DNA of 64,000 bases, from the NCBI RefSeq assembly GCF_004364335.1, contig NZ_SOCR01000004.1, positions 124,001-188,000 on the forward strand, written 5' to 3'. The notes under the pieces are model-generated. The model was not told the DNA's origin. It did not search any database and saw only the letters and a list, made by a program, of their open reading frames with translations. This document shows positions 10,754 through 20,036 of the stretch, in pieces. How positions within the stretch are numbered: the first letter of the stretch is position 1; each line of letters starts with the position of its first letter. Made by a program: the position numbers and the translations under genes. This DNA is from Pseudomonas graminis. GTDB lineage: Bacteria > Pseudomonadota > Gammaproteobacteria > Pseudomonadales > Pseudomonadaceae.

Positions 10754-11257
10754 ATGGAAATGCTGAAGTTTGGTAAATTTGCTGCGCTGGCTCTGGCCAT
10801 GGCTGTAGCTGTAGGTTGCTCGTCCAAAGGCGGCGACAATGCCGGTGCTGGCGGCGCTGCTGTTGATCCTAACGCTGGTTACGGCGCTAACTCTGGCGCT
10901 GTTGATGGCAGCCTGAGCGAAGAAGCTGCTCTGCGCGCTATCACCACTTTCTACTTCGAATACGACAGTTCTGACCTGAAACCAGAAGCCATGCGCGCTC
11001 TGGACGTTCACGCCAAAGACCTGAAAGCCAACGGCGCTCGCGTAGTTCTGGAAGGCAACACCGACGAACGCGGTACTCGCGAATACAACCTGGCACTGGG
11101 CGAGCGTCGTGCGAAAGCCGTTCAACGCTACCTGGTTCTGCAAGGCGTTTCGCCAGCTCAGCTGGAACTCGTTTCCTACGGTGAAGAGCGTCCTGTTGCT
11201 ACCGGTAACGACGAGCAATCGTGGGCTCAAAACCGTCGCGTCGAACTGCGTAAGTAA
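10754..11257 (+). CDS. pal: Peptidoglycan-associated lipoprotein Pal (OprL)
   Basis: Pal (167 residues) is an outer-membrane lipoprotein that binds meso-diaminopimelate in peptidoglycan. The start at 10754 has TAGGAG seven bases upstream. The signal peptide ends in the lipobox VAVGC, so the mature protein begins at Cys. After a Gly/Ala-rich linker, the OmpA-like domain spans about residues 60-167, with the peptidoglycan motif [21 protein letters not shown]. The codons are strongly biased (GCT, CGT, GGT), as expected for an abundant protein. Confidence 0.97.
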   Translation: MEMLKFGKFAALALAMAVAVGCSSKGGDNAGAGGAAVDPNAGYGANSGAVDGSLSEEAALRAITTFYFEYDSSDLKPEAMRALDVHAKDLKANGARVVLEGNTDERGTREYNLALGERRAKAVQRYLVLQGVSPAQLELVSYGEERPVATGNDEQSWAQNRRVELRK

Positions 11258-11263
11258 TTTGAC

Positions 11264-12082
11264 ATGCGAACGTGCCGACGTGCTTTAACCGTTTTGGCTC
11301 TCACCCTTCCTCTTGCAGCGATGGGTGCGGTTCCTGTGGTCGATGACAACTCTGGCTCTGCTGGTAGCAGTTATCCGCCATCGGGTTATGGTACGTCTGG
11401 CGCCTACGCCGGAGGCGCGGCTACGGCCGCCCCTTCGGCGCAAGGTCAGCTTTTCATGCAATTGCAGCAAATGCAGGACGAAATTTCGCGCTTGCGCGGA
11501 ATAGTCGAAGTTCAGCAAAACGATATCCAGCAGATGAAACAAGAAGCGCTGGATCGCTACAAAGATCTTGACTCCCGTATAGGAGCTGGCGGCGCATCTG
11601 CCGCATCACCTGCCAACAATTCTGCGTCCGACGGCGGCACCAATGCCGGCGGAGCACCCGCGTCACAAGCCGCTCAAGCGCCTCAGGCGAGCAGCGAGCC
11701 CGGTGACCCAGCGAAAGAAAAGCTCTATTACGACGCTGCTTTCGACTTGATCAAGGCGAAGGATTTCGACAAGGCCAGCCAGGCGTTTGCGGCATTCCTG
11801 CGCAAATACCCGAACAGCCAGTACGCGGGCAATGCTCAATACTGGCTGGGCGAAGTGAATCTGGCCAAGGGCGACCTTCAAGGTGCCGGCCAAGCCTTTG
11901 CAAAGGTCAGTCAGCTTTACCCAAAGCACGCCAAAGTGCCTGACTCCTTGTACAAGCTGGCGGACGTCGAACGTCGTCTGGGTCACACCGACAAAGTGAA
12001 GGGCATCCTTCAGCAAGTCGTTGCTCAGTATCCTGGCACTTCAGCTGCTCAGCTGGCTCAACGGGACCTCCAGCGTCTCTGA
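11264..12082 (+). CDS. cpoB: Cell division coordinator CpoB (YbgF)
   Basis: CpoB (272 residues) is a periplasmic protein that coordinates Tol activity with PBP1B during division. Visible parts are a signal peptide (cut after LAAMGA), a Gly/Ser/Ala-rich segment, a trimerising coiled coil (LQQMQDEISRLRGIVEVQQNDIQQMKQ, broken by a hydrophilic linker), and a C-terminal TPR domain from about residue 150 (YYDAAFDLIKAKDFDKASQAF and two further repeats). It begins six bases after pal and closes the tol operon; a strong terminator follows. Confidence 0.94.
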   Translation: MRTCRRALTVLALTLPLAAMGAVPVVDDNSGSAGSSYPPSGYGTSGAYAGGAATAAPSAQGQLFMQLQQMQDEISRLRGIVEVQQNDIQQMKQEALDRYKDLDSRIGAGGASAASPANNSASDGGTNAGGAPASQAAQAPQASSEPGDPAKEKLYYDAAFDLIKAKDFDKASQAFAAFLRKYPNSQYAGNAQYWLGEVNLAKGDLQGAGQAFAKVSQLYPKHAKVPDSLYKLADVERRLGHTDKVKGILQQVVAQYPGTSAAQLAQRDLQRL

Positions 12083-12110
12083 TTGCCTGTCAATCTGACC
12101 GCTGATTCAA

Positions 12111-12135
12111 GAAAGCCGCGCATTGCGCGGCTTTC
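12111..12135 (+). terminator. Terminator of the tol-pal operon
   Basis: A perfect 11-bp stem GAAAGCCGCGC/GCGCGGCTTTC with loop ATT is followed by TTCGTT, 28 bases after the cpoB stop. Confidence 0.8.
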
Positions 12136-12261
12136 TTCGTTAGAATTCCGCCCCCGAAATTCCGGTATTGATTACGCTTCTGTGGATTCTGCGTGCGCAG
12201 GGTGGACAGAAGTGCCTGACGGAGGCGGATGGCCTGTTTAGCCGTTACGCCCGTGGCCCCT

Positions 12262-12909
12262 ATGCAAGACACATTACGTATCACCGAAGTTTTCTACTCT
12301 CTGCAGGGTGAGACACGCACGGCAGGCTTGCCTACCGTTTTCGTGCGACTCACCGGCTGCCCGTTGCGTTGCGGTTACTGCGACAGCGAATACGCCTTCA
12401 CTGGCGGAACAATCCAGACCCTCGACTCGTTGATGGAGCAGGTGGCCAGCTATCGCCCGCGCTATGTCTGCGTCACGGGCGGCGAGCCCCTTGCTCAGCC
12501 GAACGCCATTCCTTTGCTTCAGCGGCTGTGTGACGCGGGCTACGAGGTTTCTCTGGAAACCAGCGGCGCGCTGGACATCTCGAAGGTTGATCCGCGCGTC
12601 AGCCGTGTCGTCGATCTGAAAACCCCGGGTTCAAAAGAAGTGGCGCGCAACCGATACGAAAATATCGACCTGCTCACGCCCAACGACCAGATCAAATTCG
12701 TCATTTGTTCGCGGGAAGATTACGACTGGGCCGTTTCGAAGATCATTCAGTACGGTCTGGACCGTCGCGCCGGCGAAGTTCTGTTTTCCCCTGTCCACCG
12801 CGATCTCAACGTCAGAGACCTGGCCGACTGGATCGTTGCCGACAACCTCCCGGTGCGCCTGCAATTGCAGTTGCATAAAATCCTCTGGAACGACGAACCG
12901 GGGCGCTGA
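12262..12909 (+). CDS. queE: 7-carboxy-7-deazaguanine synthase QueE
   Basis: QueE is a radical SAM enzyme that contracts the ring of 6-carboxytetrahydropterin to 7-carboxy-7-deazaguanine on the path to queuosine. The iron-sulfur motif is CPLRCGYC (CX3CX2C), which differs from the canonical CX3CX2C only in its inner residues; the SAM-binding GGE motif is VTGGEPL. The start at 12262 (MQDTLRI) gives the family length of 215. An in-frame ATG at 12229 has GGAGG close upstream and would add 11 residues, so it remains possible. The stop abuts queC. I saw no preQ1 riboswitch upstream. Confidence 0.93.
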   Translation: MQDTLRITEVFYSLQGETRTAGLPTVFVRLTGCPLRCGYCDSEYAFTGGTIQTLDSLMEQVASYRPRYVCVTGGEPLAQPNAIPLLQRLCDAGYEVSLETSGALDISKVDPRVSRVVDLKTPGSKEVARNRYENIDLLTPNDQIKFVICSREDYDWAVSKIIQYGLDRRAGEVLFSPVHRDLNVRDLADWIVADNLPVRLQLQLHKILWNDEPGR

Positions 12910-13599
12910 ATGAGTGAGCAATCGATGACTGAGAAAAGAGCGGTAATCCTGCTGTCCGGCGGGCTGGATTCGGCCACCGTGGTGGCAATGGCCAAGGCCG
13001 ACGGCTTTAGCTGCTACACCATGAGCTTCGACTACGGCCAACGGCATCGCGCCGAGCTGCAGGCGGCGGAGCGTGTAGCGGCCGATATGGGCGTGGTTGA
13101 ACACAAGGTCATCGGCCTCAACCTGAACGGCATCGGCGGGTCTGCACTGACTGACAGCAGCATCGCGGTACCCGAGACGCCGGGTGATGGCATACCGGTG
13201 ACGTACGTCCCTGCGCGTAACACCGTCTTCCTCTCTCTGGCACTGGGCTGGGCGGAAGTGCTTGGTGCTCGGGACATCTTCATCGGTGTCAACGCCGTGG
13301 ATTACTCCGGCTACCCGGATTGCCGTCCGGAGTTCGTCGAGTCATTCGAGCGCATGGCCAATCTCGCCACCAAGGCTGGCGTTGAAGGGAAGGGCTTCAC
13401 GATACAGGCGCCGCTGCAGATGCTGAGCAAGGCCGATATCGTCAAGACCGGTACGCGTCTGGGTGTGGATTACGGGTTGACGGTTTCCTGCTATCAGGCC
13501 GACGAGCAGGGACGTGCGTGCGGAAAATGCGACAGCTGCCGCTTGCGCGCTGAGGGCTTCGCGGCGGCGGGTGTGGCGGACCCGACGCGTTATTTTTAA
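12910..13599 (+). CDS. queC: 7-cyano-7-deazaguanine synthase QueC
   Basis: QueC (229 residues) converts 7-carboxy-7-deazaguanine to preQ0 with ATP and ammonia. The PP-loop SGGLDSATV binds ATP, and the C-terminal zinc site is [14 protein letters not shown] with the earlier Cys in VSCYQ. Its ATG immediately follows the queE stop; a second in-frame ATG at 12925 would give the common 224-residue form. Together with queE it makes the queuosine precursor for tRNA modification. Confidence 0.95.
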   Translation: MSEQSMTEKRAVILLSGGLDSATVVAMAKADGFSCYTMSFDYGQRHRAELQAAERVAADMGVVEHKVIGLNLNGIGGSALTDSSIAVPETPGDGIPVTYVPARNTVFLSLALGWAEVLGARDIFIGVNAVDYSGYPDCRPEFVESFERMANLATKAGVEGKGFTIQAPLQMLSKADIVKTGTRLGVDYGLTVSCYQADEQGRACGKCDSCRLRAEGFAAAGVADPTRYF

Positions 13600-13662
13600 A
13601 TTATTTTCGCTTGGGTGTTGAATTACTGTGAAATATCAGTAATATACGCGCCACAACGAAGC

Positions 13663-13738
13663 GGGTCGTTAGCTCAGTTGGTAGAGCAGTTGGCTTTTAA
13701 CCAATTGGTCGTAGGTTCGAATCCCACACGACCCACCA
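13663..13738 (+). tRNA. tRNA-Lys (UUU)
   Basis: A 76-base tRNA with encoded CCA. The acceptor stem GGGTCGT pairs with ACGACCC, and the anticodon loop CTTTTAA carries UUU. The T-arm GGTTCGAATCC is canonical. The gene marks the end of the core segment; accessory genes begin downstream. Confidence 0.97.
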
Positions 13739-13743
13739 TTTCG

Positions 13744-13789
13744 AAAATCTGGAAGGCCCATGAAAATGCGGATTTCCAGATTTTTTTTT
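13744..13789 (+). terminator. Terminator of tRNA-Lys
   Basis: AAAATCTGGAA (13744-13754) pairs with TTTCCAGATTTT (13773-13784), and the T-run extends to 13789. It also separates the tRNA from the convergent harpin-like gene. Confidence 0.8.
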
Positions 13790-13848
13790 GCCTGTCAGAA
13801 AGTACCGACCGGGGCTGACTCAATAACTCAGCGCCCCTCGCGTTCACC

Positions 13849-14946
13849 TCACGCCTTGCCGAAAACCACGTCCAGGGACATAGAGTCAGTGTGCCGCATA
13901 GGGTTGCTGCCTTGGCCCAGGGTGTCGTCATTCGGATGCTGATAGGTCATTCCAGTGCCCAGCTCGTTGGTCAGGAAATCGCCCCCCTGTTTCATCTTGT
14001 CCGTGGACCCGTCGTACCATCCGGCGATGGTCTTGTTCCCGGCCGAGTCCAGGGAAGTAATGCTGTCTGGGGCTTTGTCAGCGATACTTTGCTTGTCACC
14101 GACTTCAAATCCTTTGCCGTCGCTCGCATGAATTGCAGCGTTGCGGCCATCGATGTCGCTGGTGTTGATGAAGCCGTTATAGAACTCAAGGCGGCTCGCA
14201 TCAGGTTTGTAGTTGCCGTCCGCGTCGGCCTGTTTGAGCAGGCCCGTTGTGTCTGCCTCGTACTTCATGGTTCCTTTTTGTCCAGGCTCCAGTGACAACT
14301 CACCGACCAGCTTCTCGTTTTTGTCGAACTGGCCAATCTTTATGGCGTGGTCTTGAGCGTTGGTGATATTGAGGGAGTAAGGGCCACTGCCAGCGGTGGC
14401 CGCGTCGCCCACAGCGCCAGCCTTGCCTACGGACTCAGGCGCAGTTGCGGGCCTGGATGCCGTCGAAGTGTCTGGCGCAGATGTGGAGGCGTGAGGCGCG
14501 GCGGATGATGCCTGACTGACACCTGGCGTCGCAGCCGCCTGTGGGGGCGCAACGTTCGCAGCCATCGGCTGAGCAGGGGCGGAGGCTGCCGCTGACCTGC
14601 CTTGCGGACTGCCACTGCCTTGGGAAGATGCGCCCGTATCGCCCCGACTTTGCTGCATGAACTGTGCGAGCGCCTGCATGATCTGCTCGACCAGATTACG
14701 TACCGATGCCGCCAGGTCTTGATCGATGGGATTGGCCGCGCGCTCGCTGGCATTCACACGGCTGTCACTGTTGTGCGGCGAGGGTCCCCCGAAGTTCACC
14801 GACTGCGCACCGGCACCGGGCGAACTACCGAAATCGATTCCTCCGCCCGCTTGCCGTTGATCAGCGAAACGCCCGTGGGGCGAGCCAAAATCATTGCTTT
14901 GCAAGCCAACGCCCTGATCGACAGGTCCTGCCACTTTCATCGACAT
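13849..14946 (-). CDS. HrpL-controlled harpin-like secreted protein
   Basis: I do not recognise this 365-residue protein by name. It has no cysteine. Its N-terminal third is Gly/Ser/Gln-rich, with an amphipathic helix around VRNLVEQIMQALAQFM (about residues 84-99). A low-complexity Ala/Pro/Ser linker follows (about 105-190), then a C-terminal domain from about 195 that starts YSLNITNAQDHAIKIGQFDK and looks beta-rich. This resembles two-domain harpins such as HrpW, but the C-terminal domain is not an obvious pectate lyase. An exact hrp box lies about 30 bases upstream. I infer a type III secreted harpin or effector. ATG 14946 or 14940 could be the start; GGGTG precedes the first. Confidence 0.75.
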   Translation of the reverse strand: MSMKVAGPVDQGVGLQSNDFGSPHGRFADQRQAGGGIDFGSSPGAGAQSVNFGGPSPHNSDSRVNASERAANPIDQDLAASVRNLVEQIMQALAQFMQQSRGDTGASSQGSGSPQGRSAAASAPAQPMAANVAPPQAAATPGVSQASSAAPHASTSAPDTSTASRPATAPESVGKAGAVGDAATAGSGPYSLNITNAQDHAIKIGQFDKNEKLVGELSLEPGQKGTMKYEADTTGLLKQADADGNYKPDASRLEFYNGFINTSDIDGRNAAIHASDGKGFEVGDKQSIADKAPDSITSLDSAGNKTIAGWYDGSTDKMKQGGDFLTNELGTGMTYQHPNDDTLGQGSNPMRHTDSMSLDVVFGKA

Positions 14947-14975
14947 ACGTCACCCGTTCTGGACTTTATACCGCT

Positions 14976-15003
14976 TGAGTGGCAACTGATCCGCTTTGGT
15001 TCC
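14976..15003 (-). promoter_or_regulatory. hrp box (HrpL sigma factor promoter)
   Basis: Read on the minus strand, GGAACC (15003-14998), 15 bases, then CCACTCA (14982-14976) matches the P. syringae hrp consensus GGAACC-N15/16-CCACNNA at every fixed position. It lies about 30 bases before the ATG of the harpin-like gene and points at it. Apart from this box, I see nothing in the gap 14947-15283. Confidence 0.88.
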
Positions 15004-15283
15004 GTCGTCCCAACCTATTGGTCCGAGGCAACATCGTGCTTTTTTGCAGAAAGAGGAGTTAAGAGAATCGTATGGGCCATCAAAAACTCCCAACTCCCTC
15101 GCTCTCACATTCCAGAGGGGGAGGCAATGGAAAAACTAATACCACTCAAGTCTAGACGTCGAGCTGGGCGGCGGCAGTAGGAATGGCGGGGTTTTCTCAC
15201 CCGGTAGCGGCTAATGGCTGAGAAAGCCTCCTGTCTGTATGGGTTCTACAGGTAAAGAACGCCACTTTGCGAACCTGTCCCTC

Positions 15284-15712
15284 TCAGGCTGTCGTACTGA
15301 CCATCGAACCTGAAGTGCTTCCACCGGAATTTTGTACCAGTTGAAGCAAAGAGGCGGTTGCTGTCTCTAGAGCAGAAGAGGTCGCCGCCACTTGTGATTG
15401 AGCTGCTCCAACGGCCGCAGCTTTAGCTTGCTCTTCTTGCCGACTTGCTTGCGCCTTAGCCAAGGCTTGCTGTTGCTGCTGAAGTTGCTTTTGCAGCTCG
15501 GCAATTTGCTTCTTCAACTGCTCGATGGCACTTGATGAATTGCTGCTACTCCCAGTGTCTCCGGTACTGCCGGAAGCCGGGGCTTTCGTCTGATTGGTTT
15601 CGCTGCTCTCCACTGCGGTTTCGCTATCATTCTTGGTCGAAACTGTGGCAATGGCCGTCGATTCAGAGGTACGAATATTAAGGGTTTTGGACATGCTTGA
15701 TAGGCTATTCAT
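15284..15712 (-). CDS. Coiled-coil protein (FlxA-like)
   Basis: This 142-residue protein is of unknown function. The N-terminal half is Ser/Thr-rich and unstructured. From about residue 62 a heptad coiled coil follows (IEQLKKQIAELQKQLQQQQQ), then an Ala/Gln-rich helix and a Ser/Gly tail. The pattern resembles FlxA-like proteins. There is no cysteine, signal peptide or membrane span. It lies directly upstream of, and in the same direction as, the harpin-like gene, with lower GC than the core. Its composition would suit a type III substrate, but I found no hrp box in front of it. Confidence 0.65.
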   Translation of the reverse strand: MNSLSSMSKTLNIRTSESTAIATVSTKNDSETAVESSETNQTKAPASGSTGDTGSSSNSSSAIEQLKKQIAELQKQLQQQQQALAKAQASRQEEQAKAAAVGAAQSQVAATSSALETATASLLQLVQNSGGSTSGSMVSTTA

Positions 15713-15991
15713 ATAAGTTCTTCTTGATGTTGGAAAAATCTGTCGACGCCGTTACTTCAGGTTCAAACAGGATCGATGGGTCGGTTCGTTTCTATTGGTT
15801 TGTCCATGGGTAACTTTCCAGTTCAAAAGTTGTTAATGACTACTAAGGGCCGCGGTCCCTTGCTTAAGCTGCTGCTATGGACCCCTGTACCGTTGTCTCG
15901 GGTAATTTTCTGACGATATAAACTGGAAAAAAAGCGATTTTCTGTGATAAGCAGCAGGAGGCGTCGATTTCATGCCTTATATAAAAATTTC

Positions 15992-17902
15992 CTATAGCTT
16001 GAATCGTGAAACCAGTGTTTGCAAGTGAACGCCTAACCTAGCCAGTTCGGCGCTGGACGCTGCTGTTTCGTGACTGGCTTCAGCCGTCTGGTCCGAGATG
16101 GCGCGGACATTGACGATGCTACGGTTAATATCTTCCGCCACTGTTGCCTGTTGCTCTGCTGCTGCCGCAATCTGCTGGTTCATTTCCTCAATAGAACTGA
16201 CCGAGTGACTGATATGGTTCAGCGATACGCCCGCCTGGTGAGTGAGTTCCACGCTATTGTGACTGAGCGTTCTGGTGGTATACAGAATGGTGGCTACGTC
16301 CTCAGTGCTTTGATGTAATTGCGTAATAAGTTGCTCTATCTCTTCTGTAGAAGTGTGGGTGCGCTGAGCCAGGCCTCTAACTTCTTCCGCCACTACGGCA
16401 AATCCTCGACCCAACTCTCCTGCGCGAGCTGCTTCAATCGCTGCGTTCAGAGCGAGCAGGTTCGTCTGTTGAGCGACAGACTTTATGACTACCAAAACTC
16501 CGCCGATTTGGTTGCTTTGGTGTTTTAGATGTTCCATGGCGCCTGTGCAGTCCGTCATCTTTTCTGCCAACTGTGCCATCGTCTCAACAACGCCTTTCAC
16601 AATCTGATCCCCATCCCTCGATTCTTTAGCCGCACTGATCGCTGCGGTCGAGCCGGCTTGCGCATTGCGGGCAACCTCGTTCACCGCCGACGTCATCTCG
16701 TGCATGGCAGCCGCAACCATGTCCGTTTCAGCTTTCTGTCCAGTGACACCAGCGCTGGTCTGGTCAGTTACCACAGACAACTCCTCGGCAGCGCTGGCGA
16801 TTTGGGTCACGCCGTCGCGCAATTCAGCCACCAGAACGTTCAAATTGACTGTCATTTCTTGCAGGCCGACTTGCACTTGACCAAACTCATCACGGCGCGT
16901 TATATCCACCCGCTCTGTCAAGTCACCCGCCGCCACGCGTCGCACTGAAGCAATAAGTCTAAACAAGGGCGTTGTAATGAGCTTATAGAGGATGAGTGCT
17001 GCAGCGACACCCATGATAAAAGCCAGAAGCGTAGAAAAAATTAGCGACTGTTCAACCCAAGCCACATCGGCCATGCGGAAGTTATTTTGGTTGATGTACA
17101 GGGTGGCGCAGACTTTCGAGACCTTTTCCAAGTCGCTTTCGAGGGTCTGCCGAATCGGGGTCAATGAATCCAGGCTGTCCGACATTTTCAGTACTTGCGT
17201 CTCCAGCCCTGCTATAGCTGGATTGATCACAGAAGGGATATGCGATGCTGCTCCCGCATCATTTGTCTGCCCCAGCTCCGCTTGCACAGTTCTCATTGAC
17301 TCACGAAGACGGCGCTCATCGGCTGAGCTGGCGGTCGTTATATAAGCTCTCAAATCAGAGAGCATCTCGGCATAGCGCATCGGAAAAGTATTTAAGCTAT
17401 TGCCAGAATTTTTGTCGGTCGGCGCGGTCGGCGCAGCAGATGAAGTCTGCACTGGAGGGACCATACCTTCATATAGCGAGCGCAGCGTTGCGCGCTCCGC
17501 CTCAAGGACCTTGGCGGTGCTCAGATAACGGGCAAGGCTGTCTGTATAATCACTGGCAGCTTCTTTTGCTTTTGTGACCAAGGGTGCGTTTATTGCTGAG
17601 ATGAATACTGAAGGTAAATAAGCGGTGTGAGCCCTGAGTTTTTCTGCCGTCTCTTGCCAGTTATTAGCGTCTTGAAATTGTTGCTGACTGTTGGCTACCG
17701 CATAGGCGATTTTTAAGTCACGAGTCAACTCATTGAGTTTGGCTATGTCAGCAAGCCTGTCGTATCGACGGCTCAACGACTGGTTGCCTTGCCACCCTAC
17801 ATAGGCTATCGCCAGCGAAAGCACAATAAGCAGGCCAAAACCGGTAATCAGCTTGGGCTTGATCTTGGCATTGTAAAAAAAGCTATCGAAAACCCTTATC
17901 AT
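15992..17902 (-). CDS. Methyl-accepting chemotaxis protein, HBM-type sensor
   Basis: This 636-residue chemoreceptor has two membrane spans (about 17-37 and 287-310) around a periplasmic sensor of about 250 residues that looks entirely helical, the size of the helical bimodular (HBM) class known from McpS for carboxylic acids. A HAMP domain follows ([21 protein letters not shown]), then the long signalling hairpin with tip [23 protein letters not shown]. No C-terminal CheR-binding pentapeptide is visible (ends VSRFKL). The ligand cannot be read from sequence. The GC is lower than in the core. The gap 15713-15991 behind it shows nothing coding. Confidence 0.92.
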   Translation of the reverse strand: MIRVFDSFFYNAKIKPKLITGFGLLIVLSLAIAYVGWQGNQSLSRRYDRLADIAKLNELTRDLKIAYAVANSQQQFQDANNWQETAEKLRAHTAYLPSVFISAINAPLVTKAKEAASDYTDSLARYLSTAKVLEAERATLRSLYEGMVPPVQTSSAAPTAPTDKNSGNSLNTFPMRYAEMLSDLRAYITTASSADERRLRESMRTVQAELGQTNDAGAASHIPSVINPAIAGLETQVLKMSDSLDSLTPIRQTLESDLEKVSKVCATLYINQNNFRMADVAWVEQSLIFSTLLAFIMGVAAALILYKLITTPLFRLIASVRRVAAGDLTERVDITRRDEFGQVQVGLQEMTVNLNVLVAELRDGVTQIASAAEELSVVTDQTSAGVTGQKAETDMVAAAMHEMTSAVNEVARNAQAGSTAAISAAKESRDGDQIVKGVVETMAQLAEKMTDCTGAMEHLKHQSNQIGGVLVVIKSVAQQTNLLALNAAIEAARAGELGRGFAVVAEEVRGLAQRTHTSTEEIEQLITQLHQSTEDVATILYTTRTLSHNSVELTHQAGVSLNHISHSVSSIEEMNQQIAAAAEQQATVAEDINRSIVNVRAISDQTAEASHETAASSAELARLGVHLQTLVSRFKL

Positions 17903-18143
17903 TCTGCTGCCTTAATTAATACTTGGGCATCACGATGTGTGCCCGGACAATGTGTATATCGGTCGGTATTAAGTTAACTAGATCGCTTTACGCTACAAGT
18001 AGATGAGCGGTATCTGCTCCAGCATCTATGCATTAATGTTCTTTCTTTTTTTAACACCGGCGGCAGGCAGCATTGGTCAGCCTTTATTGTTCTACGTTTC
18101 TAGTGAGAATTGCTTTCACTTATTGCGGCCGGCATTGCGAGTT

Positions 18144-18362
18144 TCACAATGCCGGCACCGCACGCTGCCCAGTGCCCTGCAGCCGCAATGTTCCTATATT
18201 CAAGCCGTATAAACGCGACGCGTATGCTTTATGTAGCTTGTCGTTGAATTCATAAAGACTTTGCATTGCCCTTGCTGCGAGATTTAAGGTTTTTTGGGCC
18301 GAGGCGGCCTGGCGTTGAAATGGCTGCAGCTGGTGAACGCTCGGGATCAACGTGTCAGACAC
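18144..18362 (-). CDS. Possible small helical protein, unknown
   Basis: A 72-residue frame starting with GTG lies eight bases after the lactonase gene on the same strand. The product is predicted largely helical (AASAQKTLNLAARAMQSLY) and faintly recalls the N-terminal part of phasins. No clear ribosome site is visible, and the C-terminus looks like random translation. It may be a gene remnant. It is the only candidate in the gap 17903-18369. Confidence 0.3.
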   Translation of the reverse strand: MSDTLIPSVHQLQPFQRQAASAQKTLNLAARAMQSLYEFNDKLHKAYASRLYGLNIGTLRLQGTGQRAVPAL

Positions 18363-18369
18363 ACAGTCA

Positions 18370-19386
18370 TTAGTGTCCGATAACCCGCTTCGCCACCTCT
18401 ACCCTGAGCACATTGTTGGCGGCAGTAATATAAATCCAACTTCCCTGTGCACTTGAGCAGAACGTCAGGTTACTCGTGTCCTTAGCATCCACCAGCAGTT
18501 TGCCCAGCAGCTTCCCCGCAGACGAAAACACCTGAATCCCTTCTTTACTGCTGCTCCACACGTTCCCGAGTGCGTCCACTTTGATACCGTCAGGAATGCC
18601 GGACTCGATGTTGGCGAACAACTTGCCGTTGATCAGGTGGCGATCGCGCACCTGATACACCATGATGCGGTGCGCGAGGTTCTTGTTGGTGAAATCATGC
18701 GCCAACTGAGAGTCCGCCACATACAGTAGTTGCTGATCTGGCGAGAAGGCCAAGCCATTAGGCGAATGGACTTCGGGCGTGTCGAGACGGGTGATCTGGC
18801 CGGTGTCCGGGCCGTAGCGATATAGAAACTCACCGCCTTGCTCAGGTGTGCCGCCATTACCTTCACTCTTGCTTAGGACCCCAAATGTGGGATCCGAAAA
18901 CCATAAATTGCCGTTTTTATCCGCCACCACATCGTTCGGGCTGTTTAAGTGCTTACCTTGGTAGGTATCTACCAGCGTACGCCACTCACCGTTACTTTCC
19001 TGCCGCACAATGCCGCGCTTGCCATGAGAGGCTGCGACCACAAGACCTCGACCGTCAAGTGTATGTCCATTTTGATAGTCAGCCGGTTCCAGCCAAGTGG
19101 ACACGCCAGTCCTCACCTGCCAGTTGTTGACCTTGTTGGATTTGATGTCGCTCCATATGAAACGGCCATCGGCTAGGCAAAGCGGGCCTTCGGCCCACTT
19201 CGCTTGATCGGTCAGCAGCTCGACGCGAGCCCCGGCGGCAACCAGTTGGCTGAACTCCGGGTCGGAGACGACTTGCTGGACAGGTGCGACCGCGCCGGTT
19301 GCGCCTGCATGGGGGGCGGTCAGAAGCGCACTGCTCAGTAGCCACCAAGATGGGCACATAAAAAGTTTTCGCAAGGTCGGGTTCAT
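18370..19386 (-). CDS. Periplasmic SMP-30/gluconolactonase family protein
   Basis: With the start at 19386 the product is 338 residues and begins with a signal peptide (MNPTLRKLFMCPSWWLLSSALL, cut near AGA). The remainder is a six-bladed SMP-30/gluconolactonase propeller. The metal-binding Glu is in AKWAEGPL, the Asn in LNSPNDVVADKNGNLWFSD, and the Asp in SPNGLAFSPDQQLLYVADS; GIPDGIKVD is the last blade. Such enzymes hydrolyse sugar lactones with Ca or Zn. The longer frame from 19446 would overlap the cupin gene and has no signal start. It lies just after the cupin gene, so the two are likely co-transcribed. Confidence 0.85.
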   Translation of the reverse strand: MNPTLRKLFMCPSWWLLSSALLTAPHAGATGAVAPVQQVVSDPEFSQLVAAGARVELLTDQAKWAEGPLCLADGRFIWSDIKSNKVNNWQVRTGVSTWLEPADYQNGHTLDGRGLVVAASHGKRGIVRQESNGEWRTLVDTYQGKHLNSPNDVVADKNGNLWFSDPTFGVLSKSEGNGGTPEQGGEFLYRYGPDTGQITRLDTPEVHSPNGLAFSPDQQLLYVADSQLAHDFTNKNLAHRIMVYQVRDRHLINGKLFANIESGIPDGIKVDALGNVWSSSKEGIQVFSSAGKLLGKLLVDAKDTSNLTFCSSAQGSWIYITAANNVLRVEVAKRVIGH

Positions 19387-19405
19387 GGCATGCGTCTGTA
19401 TGAAA

Positions 19406-19978
19406 TTAGTAGGAACAGCTGCCGTTGGTGCGTTTGTCAGCCGCACCAGGTTTCAACTTGATAATTAGTTGCACATTGGGCTCATCACCCACCGTACGGG
19501 TGAGGTGGCCCACACGCTCGTCATCAGGACGAGGCCGAGACCGGGTGTCGGCATTGAACTGCATCTCCCCAGGACCTTGGACAAGCACGGTGCCGTCGGT
19601 GGTTTCAACAGACCATTTGCCCTGCAGGGTAATTACCCACTGTGGCCCAGGCGCGTGGTGCCAGCTGCCGACATAACCGGGAGGTAACACAGCGTAGGCG
19701 ATGCTCTCAATATCATCAGGTGAGACGCCGATCCATTGCGGCGCGGCCGGAGGTGCATAGCTCTTGAATTCCAGGCCCTCAATGCGGCAGTGGCCCACAT
19801 GGGTAGCGCCTTTCTCGTCGGCCCACAGCGTGGCATATGAAATAGGCGGTTGAAGTTGACCATTGCTGGTCGTTGTTTGCGAAGACTCTTTGGATACCGA
19901 CCCTACAGTGGCATTGGCGCTGCCTGTACCAGCGCATACGGCTGCGCATGCCAACGCTAGTGGATACAGAGGTTTCAT
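19406..19978 (-). CDS. Exported cupin-domain protein
   Basis: The start at 19978 has GGAG eight bases upstream and gives 190 residues with a signal peptide (MKPLYPLALACAAVCAGTGS, cut near ANA). The cupin core follows: GSWHHAPGPQWVITLQGKW holds the paired metal-binding His, and VLVQGPGEMQFNAD is the second motif. The substrate is unknown. It is placed between the YagU-like gene and the lactonase, all in one direction, opposite a LysR regulator. An oxidation or isomerisation step on a sugar-type compound is possible but only inferred. Confidence 0.8.
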   Translation of the reverse strand: MKPLYPLALACAAVCAGTGSANATVGSVSKESSQTTTSNGQLQPPISYATLWADEKGATHVGHCRIEGLEFKSYAPPAAPQWIGVSPDDIESIAYAVLPPGYVGSWHHAPGPQWVITLQGKWSVETTDGTVLVQGPGEMQFNADTRSRPRPDDERVGHLTRTVGDEPNVQLIIKLKPGAADKRTNGSCSY

Positions 19979-20036
19979 CAAAATACTCCATCTATGTAAA
20001 CGTTCCGAATTAACCAGGGCACAGCGCATCTCACTC

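Noticed and set aside
12136-12261. preQ1 riboswitch upstream of queE
   Set aside because: No recognisable preQ1 aptamer stem-loop with the conserved A-rich tail is visible between the tol terminator and queE.
15713-15991. hrp box before the coiled-coil gene
   Set aside because: I looked for GGAACC-N15/16-CCACNNA on the minus strand and found only partial GAACC matches with no paired CCAC at the right distance.
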